Source: Nocardiopsis eucommiae
Lineage (GTDB): Bacteria; Actinomycetota; Actinomycetes; Streptosporangiales; Streptosporangiaceae
Assembly (NCBI GenBank): GCA_018388625.1
Contig: CP074402.1
Location: 5,580,001-5,644,000, forward strand
Direction of reading: 5' to 3'
DNA: 64,000 nt
This document shows positions 1 to 9,737 of the stretch, in pieces. The position numbers and the translations under genes were made by a program. A model generated the notes under the pieces. It searched no databases, was not told the origin of the DNA, and saw only the letters and a list, made by a program, of their open reading frames with translations. How positions within the stretch are numbered: position 1 is the stretch's first letter; every line of letters begins with the position of its first letter.

Positions 1-536
1 ATGCCGCGCCGCAGCATGGCCGGGCCCGCGTACACGTTCTCCACCACGGAGTGCTCCAGGAAGCCCTCCGGCGCCAGGATGGGCACGTCGTCCCGCGCCG
101 GGTCGATCACCCCGAGCGCGCCGCCGAAGTGGTCGATGTGCGAGTGCGTGTAGAGCAGCCCCGTCACGGGCCGCTCGCCCCGGTGTTCCCGGTAGAGGGC
201 CAGGGCGGCCGCGGCGGTCTCCGCCGAGACGAGCGGGTCGACGACGACCACGCCGCGCTCGCCCTCGATCAGCGTCATGTTCGACAGGTCCAGGCCCCGG
301 ACCTGGTAGATCCCCGCGGCGACCTCGTACAGGCCCTGACGGGCGCACAGCCGGGCCTGGCGCCACAGGCTCGGGTGGACGGAGTCGGGGCGTTCGCCCT
401 CCAGGAACCCGAAGGCGTCGCCGTCCCACACCACCCGGCCCCGGTCGTCGCGGACCACTCCGGGGACGAGCGCGCCGACGAACCCCCGGTCGGCGTCCCC
501 GAAGTCCGTCCCGTCCTCGTACCCGGGCTCTGTCAT
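1..536 (-). CDS. Alkyl/aryl sulfatase, metallo-beta-lactamase fold (3' end outside window)
   Basis: Only the N-terminal 178 or so residues are present; the reading frame runs off the window's left edge. The motif THSHIDHFGG (about residues 128-137) is the zinc-binding signature of class III alkylsulfatases (SdsA1/BDS1 type). The preceding stretch, GLYEVAAGIYQVRGLDLSNM, is the family's characteristic N-terminal block. Such enzymes hydrolyse alkyl sulfate esters such as dodecyl sulfate. No signal peptide is evident, so a cytoplasmic location is likely. ATG at 536 is the first start. It follows rph on the same strand after about 140 bases and may be co-transcribed. The family call is strong; the substrate is unknown. 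Confidence 0.85.
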   Translation of the reverse strand, partial: MTEPGYEDGTDFGDADRGFVGALVPGVVRDDRGRVVWDGDAFGFLEGERPDSVHPSLWRQARLCARQGLYEVAAGIYQVRGLDLSNMTLIEGERGVVVVDPLVSAETAAAALALYREHRGERPVTGLLYTHSHIDHFGGALGVIDPARDDVPILAPEGFLEHSVVENVYAGPAMLRRG

Positions 537-674
537 GGCCGTCCCTCCGTCGGAGCACACCCGTGCGGTCGGGCCGACTGGCCCGACCTCCATGGTGGGA
601 AGCGGACGCCCAACGGACCCTCGGTGCCGCGCCAACTCCGCGTCATGTTCCGGTACCGAACGCGGACGGACCCC

Positions 675-3128
675 TCAGCCCGTGCCGTCGGCCCTCCCGT
701 CGACCACGACGACCGTCCCCGTGGCGCCGTCGACCCGCAGCAGGTCCCCGGTACGGATCACGGTGGTGGCGTCGCGCACGCAGATCACCGCCGGTATCCC
801 GTACTCACGGGCGACCGTGGGACCGTGCGCGATCGGTGAACCGGTCTCGGAGACCAGCCCGGCGGCGGTCATGAACAGCGGGGTCCAGCCCGGGTCGGTG
901 GTGGGGGCCACGAGGATCTCACCGGGTTCGATCCGGGCGCCGGCCGGGTCGAGGACCACGCGGGCCCGCCCTCGGCCCGCCCCGGCGCGGCCGCGATCCC
1001 CGGCAGTCCGCCCCGCGCGGCGGGCGGAGCCGGGAGGGTGGCCTCCACGTCGGTGCCGTCGGTCAGGAGCGTCCCCGGAACGGTGCGCCTGCGCAGCTCC
1101 CGTCGGTGGACGCGGCGGCGCTCGGCCACCAGGTCCCGCTGGTCGGTGCCCTCCACGGCCGCGCGGACCTCGTCCACATGCAGGAAGAAGACGTCGTCGG
1201 CCCCGGTCAGCCGTCCCTCGTCCGCCAGGTCCGCCCCGACCAGGAGCAGTTGGCGGCGCATCTCCGCGAACGGCACCAGCCAGGCGAACTTGGCGTACTC
1301 CCGCATGCCCGCGAGTTCACGGGAGCGGCGCATGAGGAAGACGGCGATCGCCCCGCGCACCGGGCGGCTCCGCACGGCCCGGGGTCCGAGCTCCGCGAGC
1401 GTGGCCTCGGCGGCGGCCCGGGCCCGCTCGAACCTGCGGTCCGGTGCCTGTTCGGGGTCCTCCAGCCGGAGGTAGTTGGCGACCGTCCCGAACACGGGGG
1501 CGGGGTCCTCGCGCCAGCGGGGACACCGATGTCCACCTCGGCGGCGGTCCGGTGACCGTAGGAGTCCAGGAAGGCGTCCAGCCCGATGTCGGGGAGCTCC
1601 CCGCGCAGGTACCGGGCGGAGAGCTCCTCCGGAGGCGTGCGGGTGAACAGGTCCCCGTGGGTCCGGGCGCGCTCGGCGACCCGCCACAGGGCCAGGTCCA
1701 TCTCGGTGGTGACGTTGTGCGGCAGACCGCCCAGGGCCGTGTCGGTCTCCTCCTTGGTGGCGACGCCGCCGAGCAGGGCCGCCGGGACGGTGCCGGTCAC
1801 GATCCCGGCGAAGACCGGGCCGATCACCGCCGTCAGGTCCCGGCCGAGCATCGCGTCGAAGGCCGGTCCGTGGACCCAGTCCAGCCGTCGTGCCGCGCCG
1901 GCCCCGGCGCCGGGACCGCGCACGGTACGCAGGCGGGCCACGGCCCGGTGGGCGCTGGCCCGGGCCGCTTGGGGCCGGGCCAGCGCGTACCCGACGCCGA
2001 GCGCGGCGGAGGGCAGGACGCCGCCGACGATCCTGAGCACCGCGGACGCGGAGAACGGCAGTCCGGGGCGGGCGGCGAACCGCGGGTCGTCGAGCGCGTG
2101 CTCCACCGCCGCGCGCACCCGGGGCCCGTAGACGTCCATGCTCCGGGCCACCCTCCCCGGAGCACGGCGCTCCGCAGGAAGGGGGACAGGTCCGTGTACA
2201 GCCGACCGCCGACACCGATCATGAGGGGGTCGGGGTCGGTGGCGTCTTCCGCCCCCGACCACCAGCGGGTCCACACCTGCTGGAGCAGGGACAGCCCGAG
2301 CGGGGTGAAGGGGCGCAGCATGCCCTGCATGTGCCCGGTCTCCATGTAGAAGCGGGGCAGGTCGGGCAGGTCCTGCGGAGGGAGGGGGAAGAGCGTGGTG
2401 ACGGGGCGGGACTGGAGCAGCCACAGGGTGCCGTCGTGGTCGTGGGCCCACTCGACGTCCTGCGGGGAGCCGAAGAGCGTCCGGAGGCGCCGCCCGGCCG
2501 CGGCCAGCGCGACGACCTGGGCCCGGTTGAGACAGCCCCCGACCTCTTCCGGGTCGTGCCCGTCGTCGACCGTGTAGTGGTCGGGTTCGACCGAGCCGTC
2601 CACGACCGCCGTGCCCGGTCCGCGCACCGCGTCCACCACGGTGCGGGTCCGCGTGCCGGTGAGCGGGTCGGCCGTGAACATGACCCCGGCGGTGGCGGAG
2701 TCCACCATGCGCTGCACCACCACCGCCATGCCCACGTCGGCCCGGGCGATCCCGTTGGCCCGGCGGTAGGCGACGGCGCGTTCGTTGTCGAGGGAGTCCC
2801 AGCAGCGACGGACCGCGTCGACGACGGCGTCCGCGCCCTCGACGTCGAGGTAGGTGTCCTGTTGTCCGGCGAAGCTGGCGTCGGGCAGGTCCTCGGCGGT
2901 CGCGCTGGAGCGCACCGCGACCCTGCCTCCGCCCATCGCCTCGTAGGCCCGGACGACCCGCTCGGCGGGCACGGTGCCGGACGCGTACGCGGCGGTGGTC
3001 ACGCAGAATCCGGCGGGGACCCGCTCCCCGGCCGCGGCCATCTCACCGAGGTTGGCTGCCTTGCCTCCCACCAGCGGCACCATGTCCCGGCGGATCCGGT
3101 CCAGCCCGACCACGTCGTTCGAACCCAT
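675..3128 (-). CDS. rph: Rifampicin phosphotransferase-like PEP-utilizing enzyme (three frame breaks in this sequence)
   Basis: The architecture is that of rifampicin phosphotransferase. The N-terminal ATP-grasp/PPDK_N domain has LVGGKAANLGEM, VRSSATAEDLPDASFAGQ and a DVEW...LQSRPVTT end. A central helical domain carries REYAKFAWLVPFAEMRRQLL. The C-terminal phosphohistidine domain has the swivelling His in GSPIAHGPTVAREYGIPAV. Family members use ATP to phosphorylate the rifamycin ansa bridge, giving antibiotic tolerance. Expected length is about 818 residues, close to the usual 860 or so. The frame breaks near 2155, 1520 and 967 are each fixed by one extra G/C, so I read this as one intact gene with base-call errors. 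It lies 57 bases downstream of the hydrolase gene on the same strand. A generic PEP-synthase-like role cannot be excluded. Confidence 0.75.
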
Positions 3129-3184
3129 GCGTTGGGTCTTCCCCGAACCGGACCGGTTCCACCCTGGACGGGCGGAACAGCTGG

Positions 3185-4059
3185 TCAGGCGGCTCGGCGG
3201 ACCAGCGCGCGGACCTGCTCGGGGAACTCGTAGGGGCCAGGTGCCCGGCCCCCTCCAGCACGTGCAGGTCGGTGTCCAGGAACCGTCGGGCCGGGCCGTG
3301 CAGGCGGGCCGGGGAGAAGAAGGCGTCGTCCGAGCCGGTGGCCACGATGACGTTCCGCTTCTGCCAGGCGAGCAGGGACTCGGTGGGGAGCGGCCCCGGG
3401 GCCAGGCTGGTCCGGCAGCACCTGCCGACCATCGTCATCCACGCCGCGAACGGGTGGACGGGGTGGCGGAAGTCGGGACCGCTCATGAAGTTGAGCAGCC
3501 TCGTGCTCTTGTCGTCGCGCGGGCCGATCATCCAGGGCAGGGTCACCCGCATCAGCTCGGGCGGGGTCGCGGCGCCGGTCAGTCCCGCCGGGTTCACCAG
3601 CACCATCCCCCTGACCAGGTCACGGGGCTTGGAGGCCAGGGCCACCGCCGCGCCCAGGGAGTGACCGAGCACCACCGCCGGGCGGTCCACCAGCTCGGGC
3701 AGCACCTCGTCGAACCATCCGCCGTACGCCTCGGCACGGTGTCCCCGGGGGCGCACACCACAGCTGAGCCCGGGCTGTCCCGGCAGGTCCACGAGGTAGA
3801 CGTCCCGTTCCTCCGTCATGTCGGAGGCGGGCGAGGCGCTGAGCGCGCTGTTGAAGTTGGTGCCGCTGAGCACCACTACGGGGGTCCCCGGGCCACCGGG
3901 CATCCGGAAGGCGCGCGTGGGGCCGATCGACGTGGTGATCTCCGGCAGGAAGACGAGGTCGGGGTACTCGTCGAGCCGCTCTCCGCACCATCCTCGGATG
4001 GTGCGCTCCGCGAGTTCGGAACGGTAGACACGAGCTCCGTGAGGAGTGGTCTCCGGCAT
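3185..4059 (-). CDS. Alpha/beta hydrolase (one frame break near 3234)
   Basis: Alpha/beta-hydrolase fold protein. The nucleophile elbow is GHSLGAA (about residue 154), the acid is plausibly in GSDDAFFSP, and the catalytic His is in EGAGHLAP near the C terminus. No signal peptide is evident, so it is probably cytoplasmic. Adding one C to the run at 3233-3236 joins GHLAP to PYEFPEQVRALVRRAA and a stop at 3185. Without that base the frame reads through into the next gene. The start is ATG 4059. It is the first gene of a leftward unit with rph, and a 24-nt repeated element lies 34 bases upstream of its start. The substrate is unknown; an ester or epoxide hydrolase role is equally possible. Confidence 0.8.
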
Positions 4060-4093
4060 GGGCGCACCTGGTTTCGGGTAGGGGTGAACGCTT

Positions 4094-4117
4094 CGCCGAC
4101 CAGTCTTCCCGGCACAC
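4094..4117 (-). promoter_or_regulatory. 24-nt element, left copy, upstream of the hydrolase-rph unit
   Basis: A perfect 24-base match, in reverse complement, to 4335-4358. On the minus strand it begins gtgtgccggg and ends tggtcggcg. It lies 34 bases upstream of ATG 4059, in the same orientation relative to its gene as the other copy has to its own. The function is not known. Confidence 0.6.
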
Positions 4118-4334
4118 CTGACCGGTCACTCTACGCGCGTTCCCCCGCTCCGGCCAACCGTGGGCGGGTTCTCGCGACCGCATCAGCGAACCTGGGCATA
4201 CTACCTGTTCAGGGGCTATATTGATCGGAGCGCTCTGGGCTCGTTGGTACCACCTGTCCCCGGTGAAACATGGCCGGAACTGGACATACGCGTCACCATC
4301 AACGAACATGGGCGCGGCGCCACACGCGCCAATG

Positions 4335-4358
4335 GTGTGCCGGGAAGACTGGTCGGCG
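4335..4358 (+). promoter_or_regulatory. 24-nt element, right copy, upstream of the antiporter region
   Basis: Identical to the minus-strand copy at 4094-4117 (gtgtgccggg...tggtcggcg). It ends 31 bases before the ATG at 4390. Matching distance and orientation to two divergent genes suggests a shared cis element, acting either on DNA or in the 5' leader RNA. Confidence 0.6.
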
Positions 4359-4389
4359 TCCCTACGACCCATGTCCGGAGCACGCCGCG

Positions 4390-4559
4390 ATGACCACGAC
4401 CAGCACCAGCCCCTCGCGCGCGCTGCGCAGAAGCCGGTTCGGTGAGCGCCACAAGCTCCCGGTCGGGAACCCCCGCCCCCACGGCACCAACGGCTACACC
4501 ACCTCGTGGGGCACCAACGCGCACGGCGAACTCAGTTCCTGCCCCCGGGACCCGGCTGA
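4390..4559 (+). CDS. Possible small protein upstream of mrpA
   Basis: From ATG 4390 the frame has strong G/C at third codon positions for about 52 codons and encodes a basic, Gly/Asn/Thr-rich peptide containing RRSRFGERHKLPVGNP and NGYTTSWGTNAHGEL. As written, the frame is open into MrpA. One extra C in the run at 4541-4545 gives a stop at 4557-4559 and a peptide of about 56 residues. That correction matches the error seen elsewhere in the window. A GGAG-like site lies about 9 bases upstream. I do not recognise the family. It could instead be an N-terminal extension of MrpA. Confidence 0.4.
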
Positions 4560-4665
4560 CCGCGTCCCTCCGACGCGTCCCGCATCCGCTCCCCATCCGT
4601 GTCGCCGCGCGCACCGCACCGGCCGCCCCCGGGCCCGCCATGCCTCCGTCGCGCGGCACAACGCC

Positions 4666-7548
4666 GTGAAAGGACAGTGGCTGGTGCTGCTGCTTCTGAT
4701 GATCGTGCTCGCACTGACCGTGGCGAGCACACCCTTACTGGACAGACTGCTGGGACGTAACGCGGGCTGGCCCGTCGCCGCCGTGTTCCTCGGCCTCGCC
4801 GTGCTGGTGGCCGCGCAGGCCCCGCAGGTGCTGGGCGCCGGGGTCCCGCTGGAGTTCTCCCGACCCTGGATGCCCCAGATCGGCGTCTCCCTCCATCTGC
4901 GCATGGACGGACTCGGCTGGCTGTTCACCATGCTGGTGACCGGCATCGGCGCGCTGATCATGGCGTACTCGACCCGGTACTTCCCGCCCGGCCGCCGCCT
5001 CGGCTTCTACTTCCTGATGTCCCTCTTCGCCCTGGCGATGACGGGTCTGGTCCTGGCCGACGACGTGGTGCTGCTCTTCGTGTTCTGGGAGCTCACCACC
5101 ATCGCGTCCTTCTACCTGATCGGCCTGTCCGGGGTCTCGGCCAGCCGACCGGCGATCCGGACGTTCCTGCTCACCGCCATGGGCGGCCTCGCGCTGCTCG
5201 CGGCCGTGGTGCTGCTCATCGTGCGCACCGGCACCACCCAGCTGAGCGCGATCCTGGCGGACACGTCCTGGACCCAGGACACCGGGTTCGCGTCGCTGGT
5301 GGCCGTCCTGGTCGCCGTCGCCGTGTTCACGAAGTCGGCGCAGTTCCCGTTCCACTACTGGCTGCCGGACGCCATGGCGGCGAGCACCCCCGTCAGCGCC
5401 TACCTGCACGCGGCGGCGATGGTGAAGGCCGGGATCTACCTGGCCATGCGCTTCACGCCCGCGTTCGGTGACCTGATGGTGTGGAACACCCTGCTGATCA
5501 CGCTCGGTCTGACCACCGCGGTGATCGGCGCGGTCTTCGCCCTCCAGCAGCACGACCTCAAGAGGCTCGCCGCCTTCTCCACCGTCAGCCAGCTCGGCTT
5601 CCTGGTGGCGGTGATCGGTGTGGGCACCCCCGCCGCCCTGGTCGCGGCCGCGGTCCACACCGTGGCGCACGCCCTGTTCAAGTCGGCGCTGTTCATGGTG
5701 GTCGGCCTGGTCGACCACCAGACCGGCACCCGTGACCTGCGCCAGCTGGGCGGTCTGCGTCGGCGGATGCCGGTCACCGCGACCGTCGCCGCGCTGTCCG
5801 CGCTCTCCATGGCGGGCATCCCGCCGCTGCTCGGTTTCATCAGCAAGGAGAACCTCTTCGAGTCGCTGCTGCACGCGCCCGGCCCGGCGTGGTTCGGCCC
5901 GGTGGCCGGCGCCGTCGCCGTCGCGGCGGCCGCGTTCACCTTCGCGTACTCGTTCCGGTTCGTGTACGGGGCGTTCGGGGGCGAGCCGAGGGGCGACGCC
6001 CGGGAGCGCACCGCGACCGAGGCGCGCTCCAGTTTCTGGTTCCCGGCGATCCTCGCCTCCCTCGGCGGGGTACTGCTCGGTCTGACCGTCCCGGCCCTGG
6101 ATCCGCTGGTCAACGAGGTGGCCCTGAACGCCACCCACCAGGCGGCCGACGCGCACCTGCTGCTGTGGCACGGGTTCAACGCGGCGCTCGGCATGTCCGC
6201 GCTGGCGATCGGCCTGGGCGCCCTGCTGTCCTGGCGGAGCCGTTCCGGTGAGGCCCTCGCCGGGCGCGACCTCGTCCCGGTGACCGGGGTGCGGGTCTTC
6301 GAGGCCCTGTACGACGGGATCATCCGGGCGGGCAGGCGCACCGGCGACCTCACGCGCACCGACTCCCCCGCCTTCCACCTGGGTGTGCCGATGGTGCTGA
6401 TCATCGCGCTGGCCCTGGTCACCGTGGTGTTCCGGCTGGACCTGCCCTCTCCGGCCGGGGAGACCTCGCTGGGCCTGGACTGGCTCCTCGTGGGGCTGAT
6501 GGTCGTCGCCGTCGGCGCCGCCGTGGTCACCCGCTCCCGGATGGCGGGACTGGCCCTGGTCGGCGTGGCCGGGTTCACCGTCGCCCTGTGGCTGTTCTTC
6601 CTGGGCGCCTTCGACGTGGCCCTCACCCAGCTGCTGGTGGAGATCCTGACCGTGGTCGTCGCGGTGCTGGTGCTGCGCCGCCTGCCGCGCCGCTTCCACG
6701 CCGTCCGGCGCCGCCGCACCGTCCTGACCGCCGCTATCGCGATCGGTGCCGGTCTGGCCGCCGGTCTGGGCGCCTACGCCCTCACGGGTCGGCGCGAGCT
6801 GTCGCCCGTGGCGGAGTACCTCCTGGCCCACGCCCCGGAGGACACCGGCGGCACCAACGTGGTCAACACGATCCTGGTCGACTACCGAGCGCTGGACACC
6901 CTCGGGGAGCTCACCGTCCTCGGTGTGGCGGGGCTGATCATCATCGCGGTGATCCGGTCCAGCGACCTGCTCCCGGTGCACTCCTCGCGCCAGGTGGTCG
7001 TGGGCCCGGCCAACGCCGCGCACGACCCCACCGACAACACGGTGCTGATGCGCACGGTCGGCCGCTTCCTGATGCCGCTGCTGGTCATCTGGTCGCTGTA
7101 CCTGCTGTTCCGTGGCCACAACGAGCCCGGCGGCGGGTTCATCGCGGGTCTGGTGGGCGGGGCGGGCTTCGCGCTGACCTACCTCTCGGCCGCCAGTGAC
7201 CGGGCCGCGCGCATCCGCCTGGCCTACCCGGCGATCATCGGCACCGGTGTGCTGGTGGCCGCGTTCTCCGGGTTCCTCGGCTACCTGGAGGGCTCGTTCC
7301 TCAAGCCGCTCCACGCGGAGATCCCGCTGGCCTGGGGTGACTACTTCCACTTCACGACCGCGTTCGTCTTCGACGTCGGCGTCTACCTGGCGGTCGTGGG
7401 CGTCCTGCTCACCGCGCTCAACGAGCTGGGGCTCGAACGCGGCGGGCCGGGCTCCGACGGCGCGGTCCCGCCCGGGACCGACACGACGGTGCCGCCGGAC
7501 ACCGACGCACACGACCCGGCCGACTCCACCACGGGAGGCAAGCGATGA
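4666..7548 (+). CDS. mrpA: Mrp-type Na+/H+ antiporter subunit A, fused to subunit B
   Basis: Large polytopic inner-membrane protein of about 960 residues. The N-terminal two thirds is the NuoL/MrpA-type proton-translocating domain, with segments such as FTKSAQFPFHYWLPDAM and ISKENLFESLL. It is followed by the MrpA C-terminal DUF4040-type segment. The last 150 or so residues are an MrpB domain (RGHNEPGGGFIAGLVGGAGF). No separate mrpB exists here, so the A-B fusion completes the seven-subunit set. The complex exchanges cytoplasmic Na+ for H+ and supports alkali and salt tolerance. I start at GTG 4666, just before the first membrane helix; the frame is open further upstream, so this start is uncertain. 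It overlaps mrpC by 4 bases (ATGA). Confidence 0.88.
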   Translation: MKGQWLVLLLLMIVLALTVASTPLLDRLLGRNAGWPVAAVFLGLAVLVAAQAPQVLGAGVPLEFSRPWMPQIGVSLHLRMDGLGWLFTMLVTGIGALIMAYSTRYFPPGRRLGFYFLMSLFALAMTGLVLADDVVLLFVFWELTTIASFYLIGLSGVSASRPAIRTFLLTAMGGLALLAAVVLLIVRTGTTQLSAILADTSWTQDTGFASLVAVLVAVAVFTKSAQFPFHYWLPDAMAASTPVSAYLHAAAMVKAGIYLAMRFTPAFGDLMVWNTLLITLGLTTAVIGAVFALQQHDLKRLAAFSTVSQLGFLVAVIGVGTPAALVAAAVHTVAHALFKSALFMVVGLVDHQTGTRDLRQLGGLRRRMPVTATVAALSALSMAGIPPLLGFISKENLFESLLHAPGPAWFGPVAGAVAVAAAAFTFAYSFRFVYGAFGGEPRGDARERTATEARSSFWFPAILASLGGVLLGLTVPALDPLVNEVALNATHQAADAHLLLWHGFNAALGMSALAIGLGALLSWRSRSGEALAGRDLVPVTGVRVFEALYDGIIRAGRRTGDLTRTDSPAFHLGVPMVLIIALALVTVVFRLDLPSPAGETSLGLDWLLVGLMVVAVGAAVVTRSRMAGLALVGVAGFTVALWLFFLGAFDVALTQLLVEILTVVVAVLVLRRLPRRFHAVRRRRTVLTAAIAIGAGLAAGLGAYALTGRRELSPVAEYLLAHAPEDTGGTNVVNTILVDYRALDTLGELTVLGVAGLIIIAVIRSSDLLPVHSSRQVVVGPANAAHDPTDNTVLMRTVGRFLMPLLVIWSLYLLFRGHNEPGGGFIAGLVGGAGFALTYLSAASDRAARIRLAYPAIIGTGVLVAAFSGFLGYLEGSFLKPLHAEIPLAWGDYFHFTTAFVFDVGVYLAVVGVLLTALNELGLERGGPGSDGAVPPGTDTTVPPDTDAHDPADSTTGGKR

Positions 7549-7852
7549 CCCTCGCCATCACCATCGGCGTCATGGTCGCCGGAGGCGTCTACCTGATGCT
7601 CCAGCGCGGCATGGTGCGTATCGTCCTGGGCCTCATCCTGGTCGGCCACGCCGTGAACCTGCTGATCATGTCGGCGGGGGCGTGTTCCGCCGGGACCTGC
7701 CGCTGCTCCAGTTCGGCACCGCGCCCACGGCGGCGGACCCGCTGCCGCAGGCGTTCGTGCTCACCGCGATCGTGATCGCCTTCTCCATCGCGATCTACAT
7801 GCTCACCCTCGCCGCCTCGGGCAGCGACGACGACACCGAGGACGCCTCATGA
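7545..7852 (+). CDS. mrpC: Mrp antiporter subunit C (one frame break at 7676-7680)
   Basis: Small NuoK-like membrane subunit of about 102 residues with three helices. The first part reads GVYLMLQRGMVRIVLGLILV and GHAVNLLIMSAGG. One extra G in the run at 7676-7680 restores the conserved GVFRRDLPLLQFG segment and the AFVLTAIVIAFSIAIYML helix. As written, the two halves lie in different frames. It sits between mrpA and mrpD with 4-base ATGA overlaps at both ends, so translation is coupled. Loss of this subunit would inactivate the complex, so a base-call error is far more likely than a real mutation. Confidence 0.85.
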
Positions 7853-9363
7853 ACGCGGCGCTGCTGCCTCTCTTCGTCGCGGTCCCGCTGGTCGGCGCCG
7901 GACTGCTGATCGTCCTGAGCCGGCCCCTGTGGCTGCGCCGGATCCTGCTGCTCCTGCCCACCTCGCTGTCACTGCTCGGCGCCTCCGGGCTGGTCTGGCT
8001 CACCCGGGACGGCGCGGTGTTCGCCCACAACGTGGGCCTGTGGCAGGACGGGGTCGCCATCCCGTTCGTCGTCGACGTCCTCAGCGCGCTCATGCTGTGG
8101 ACCACCTCGCTCCTGGCGCTGGTGTGCTCGGTGTTCGCGATCGCCACCGAGGACGACCGCCGGTCGTTCTTCTCCCCGCTGGTCCTGGTGCTGACGGCCG
8201 GTGTGTCCGGTGCGCTCCTCACCGGCGACATCTTCAACATGTTCGTGTTCATCGAGGTCATGCTGCTGCCGTCGTACGGCCTGCTGGCGATGCTCGGTGC
8301 CATGGGCAGGCTGCGGGCCGGGCGTATCTACGTCACGGTCAACCTGCTCACGTCCACGATCTTCCTCGCGGGCGTGGCGCTGGTCTACGCCACCGCCGGA
8401 ACCGTGCACATGGGCGAGCTGGCGGGGGCCGCGAAGGACGACCCGATGGTCGCGGTCGGCATGGGCGTGGTCATCCTCGCGCTGTCGATCAAGGCCGCCG
8501 TCGTCCCGGTGCACGGGTGGCTGGCCCGGACCTACCCGGCCGCCTCCCCGGCGATCACCGCCCTGTTCTCCGGCCTCCACACCAAGGTGGCGATCTACGC
8601 GATCTACCGCCTGTACGCGCTGGTCTTCGACGGGGACGCGAGGTTCCTGTGGATCGGTGTCGTGGTCTTCACCCTCACCATGCTCATCGGCGTGATGGGC
8701 GCGGTCGGCGAGGGCACCACCCGCTCGATCCTGGTGTTCCACATGATCAGCCAGATCGGGTACATCCTGCTCGGGGTCGCCCTGTTCACCGAGATCGGGC
8801 TCATGGCGGGCATCTTCTACCTGATCCACCACATGATCGTGAAGGCGTCGCTCTTCCTCTCGACGGGCGCGATCGAGCACACCTACGGGACCGGCGCGCT
8901 GGACCGCCTCGGCGGTATCGCCAGGCGGGAGCCGCTGCTGGCCCTGGTGTTCATGGGCGCGGCCCTCTCCCTGGCCGGTCTGCCGCCGTTCTCCGGGTTC
9001 GTCGCCAAGCTCACCCTGGTCGTCGCGGCCGTGGACGACGGTCAGTGGACCGCCATGGCGGTGATGATCGCGGTCAGCCTGATCACCCTCATGTCGATGC
9101 TGAAGATCTGGGGCGGCGTGTTCTGGGGCCCGGCCCCGGACGAGGACGGGTCCCCCGTCGTCGCCGGTTCCGACGGCGCGGTCGCCACCGCGACCCGCGC
9201 CACCCCGAGGATCCGGACGGCACTGATCGTGCCGGGCCTGATCCTGACAGCCACGACCCTGGGCATCGGTCTGGGCGCGCAGGTCCTGCTCGACCTGAGC
9301 GCGCAGGCCGCGAACGGGCTCTTGGACACTTCCGGATACGTCGAGGCGGTGCTGGGACGATGA
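7849..9363 (+). CDS. mrpD: Mrp antiporter subunit D
   Basis: Polytopic NuoM/N-like proton-translocating subunit of 504 residues, normal for MrpD. Visible family segments are TGDIFNMFVFIEVMLLPSYGL, the conserved loop SIKAAVVPVHGWLARTYPAA with its essential lysine, and FHMISQIGYILLG. About fourteen hydrophobic helices span the protein. The start at ATG 7849 overlaps the mrpC stop by 4 bases, and the stop overlaps mrpE by 4 bases. It functions with MrpA as the ion-conducting core of the hetero-oligomeric antiporter. Confidence 0.93.
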   Translation: MNAALLPLFVAVPLVGAGLLIVLSRPLWLRRILLLLPTSLSLLGASGLVWLTRDGAVFAHNVGLWQDGVAIPFVVDVLSALMLWTTSLLALVCSVFAIATEDDRRSFFSPLVLVLTAGVSGALLTGDIFNMFVFIEVMLLPSYGLLAMLGAMGRLRAGRIYVTVNLLTSTIFLAGVALVYATAGTVHMGELAGAAKDDPMVAVGMGVVILALSIKAAVVPVHGWLARTYPAASPAITALFSGLHTKVAIYAIYRLYALVFDGDARFLWIGVVVFTLTMLIGVMGAVGEGTTRSILVFHMISQIGYILLGVALFTEIGLMAGIFYLIHHMIVKASLFLSTGAIEHTYGTGALDRLGGIARREPLLALVFMGAALSLAGLPPFSGFVAKLTLVVAAVDDGQWTAMAVMIAVSLITLMSMLKIWGGVFWGPAPDEDGSPVVAGSDGAVATATRATPRIRTALIVPGLILTATTLGIGLGAQVLLDLSAQAANGLLDTSGYVEAVLGR

Positions 9364-9737
9364 TCCACCCGATGTGGGCACCACGTGTGCTCTGGTTCCC
9401 CTTCTACGCGGGCGCCGAGATCGTGAAGACCTCCCTCCAGGTGATGTGGGACATCGTCACCCCGGGCAGCTCGGCGACCCCGGCGTTCGTGGAGGTCCCG
9501 GTCCGCTGCCGGACCGACTTCGAGTTCACCCTGCTGGCCAACCTGATCTCCCTGACGCCGGGGACGGTCACGGTGGCCGTGCGCCGCGATCCCGCGACGC
9601 TGTGGGTGCACGGGCTGTACGTGACGGACCGCGCGTCCTTCCAGCAGGAGATCCACGCGATGGAGGACCGCGTCCTGGCGGCCACCCGCCCGGCGGGCCC
9701 GCCGGAGAGCGTCCCGGCCGAGGGAGAACGGAACTGA
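9360..9737 (+). CDS. mrpE: Mrp antiporter subunit E
   Basis: Protein of 125 residues with the MrpE pattern: an N-terminal amphipathic/hydrophobic segment (VLWFPFYAGAEIVKTSLQVM), then EVPVRCRTDFEFTLLANLIS followed by LTPGTV and a soluble tail with LWVHGLYV. It is a membrane subunit needed for assembly of the Mrp complex. Translation is coupled to mrpD through an ATGA overlap at the start and to mrpF through a 1-base overlap at the end. The length is at the short end of the family range (about 120-170 residues). Confidence 0.88.
   Translation: MIHPMWAPRVLWFPFYAGAEIVKTSLQVMWDIVTPGSSATPAFVEVPVRCRTDFEFTLLANLISLTPGTVTVAVRRDPATLWVHGLYVTDRASFQQEIHAMEDRVLAATRPAGPPESVPAEGERN

Noticed and set aside
3129..3184. 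Rifamycin-associated element upstream of rph
   Set aside because: The known 19-base sequence is not present here or upstream of the hydrolase gene.
4735..7512. 925-codon open frame antisense to mrpA
   Set aside because: Product is an Arg/Gln/His-rich low-complexity shadow typical of high-GC antisense frames; mrpA on the other strand is certain.
7545..7852. Programmed frameshift in mrpC
   Set aside because: No slippery heptamer or downstream structure is needed; the same one-base loss at G/C runs occurs in some 20 unrelated genes.
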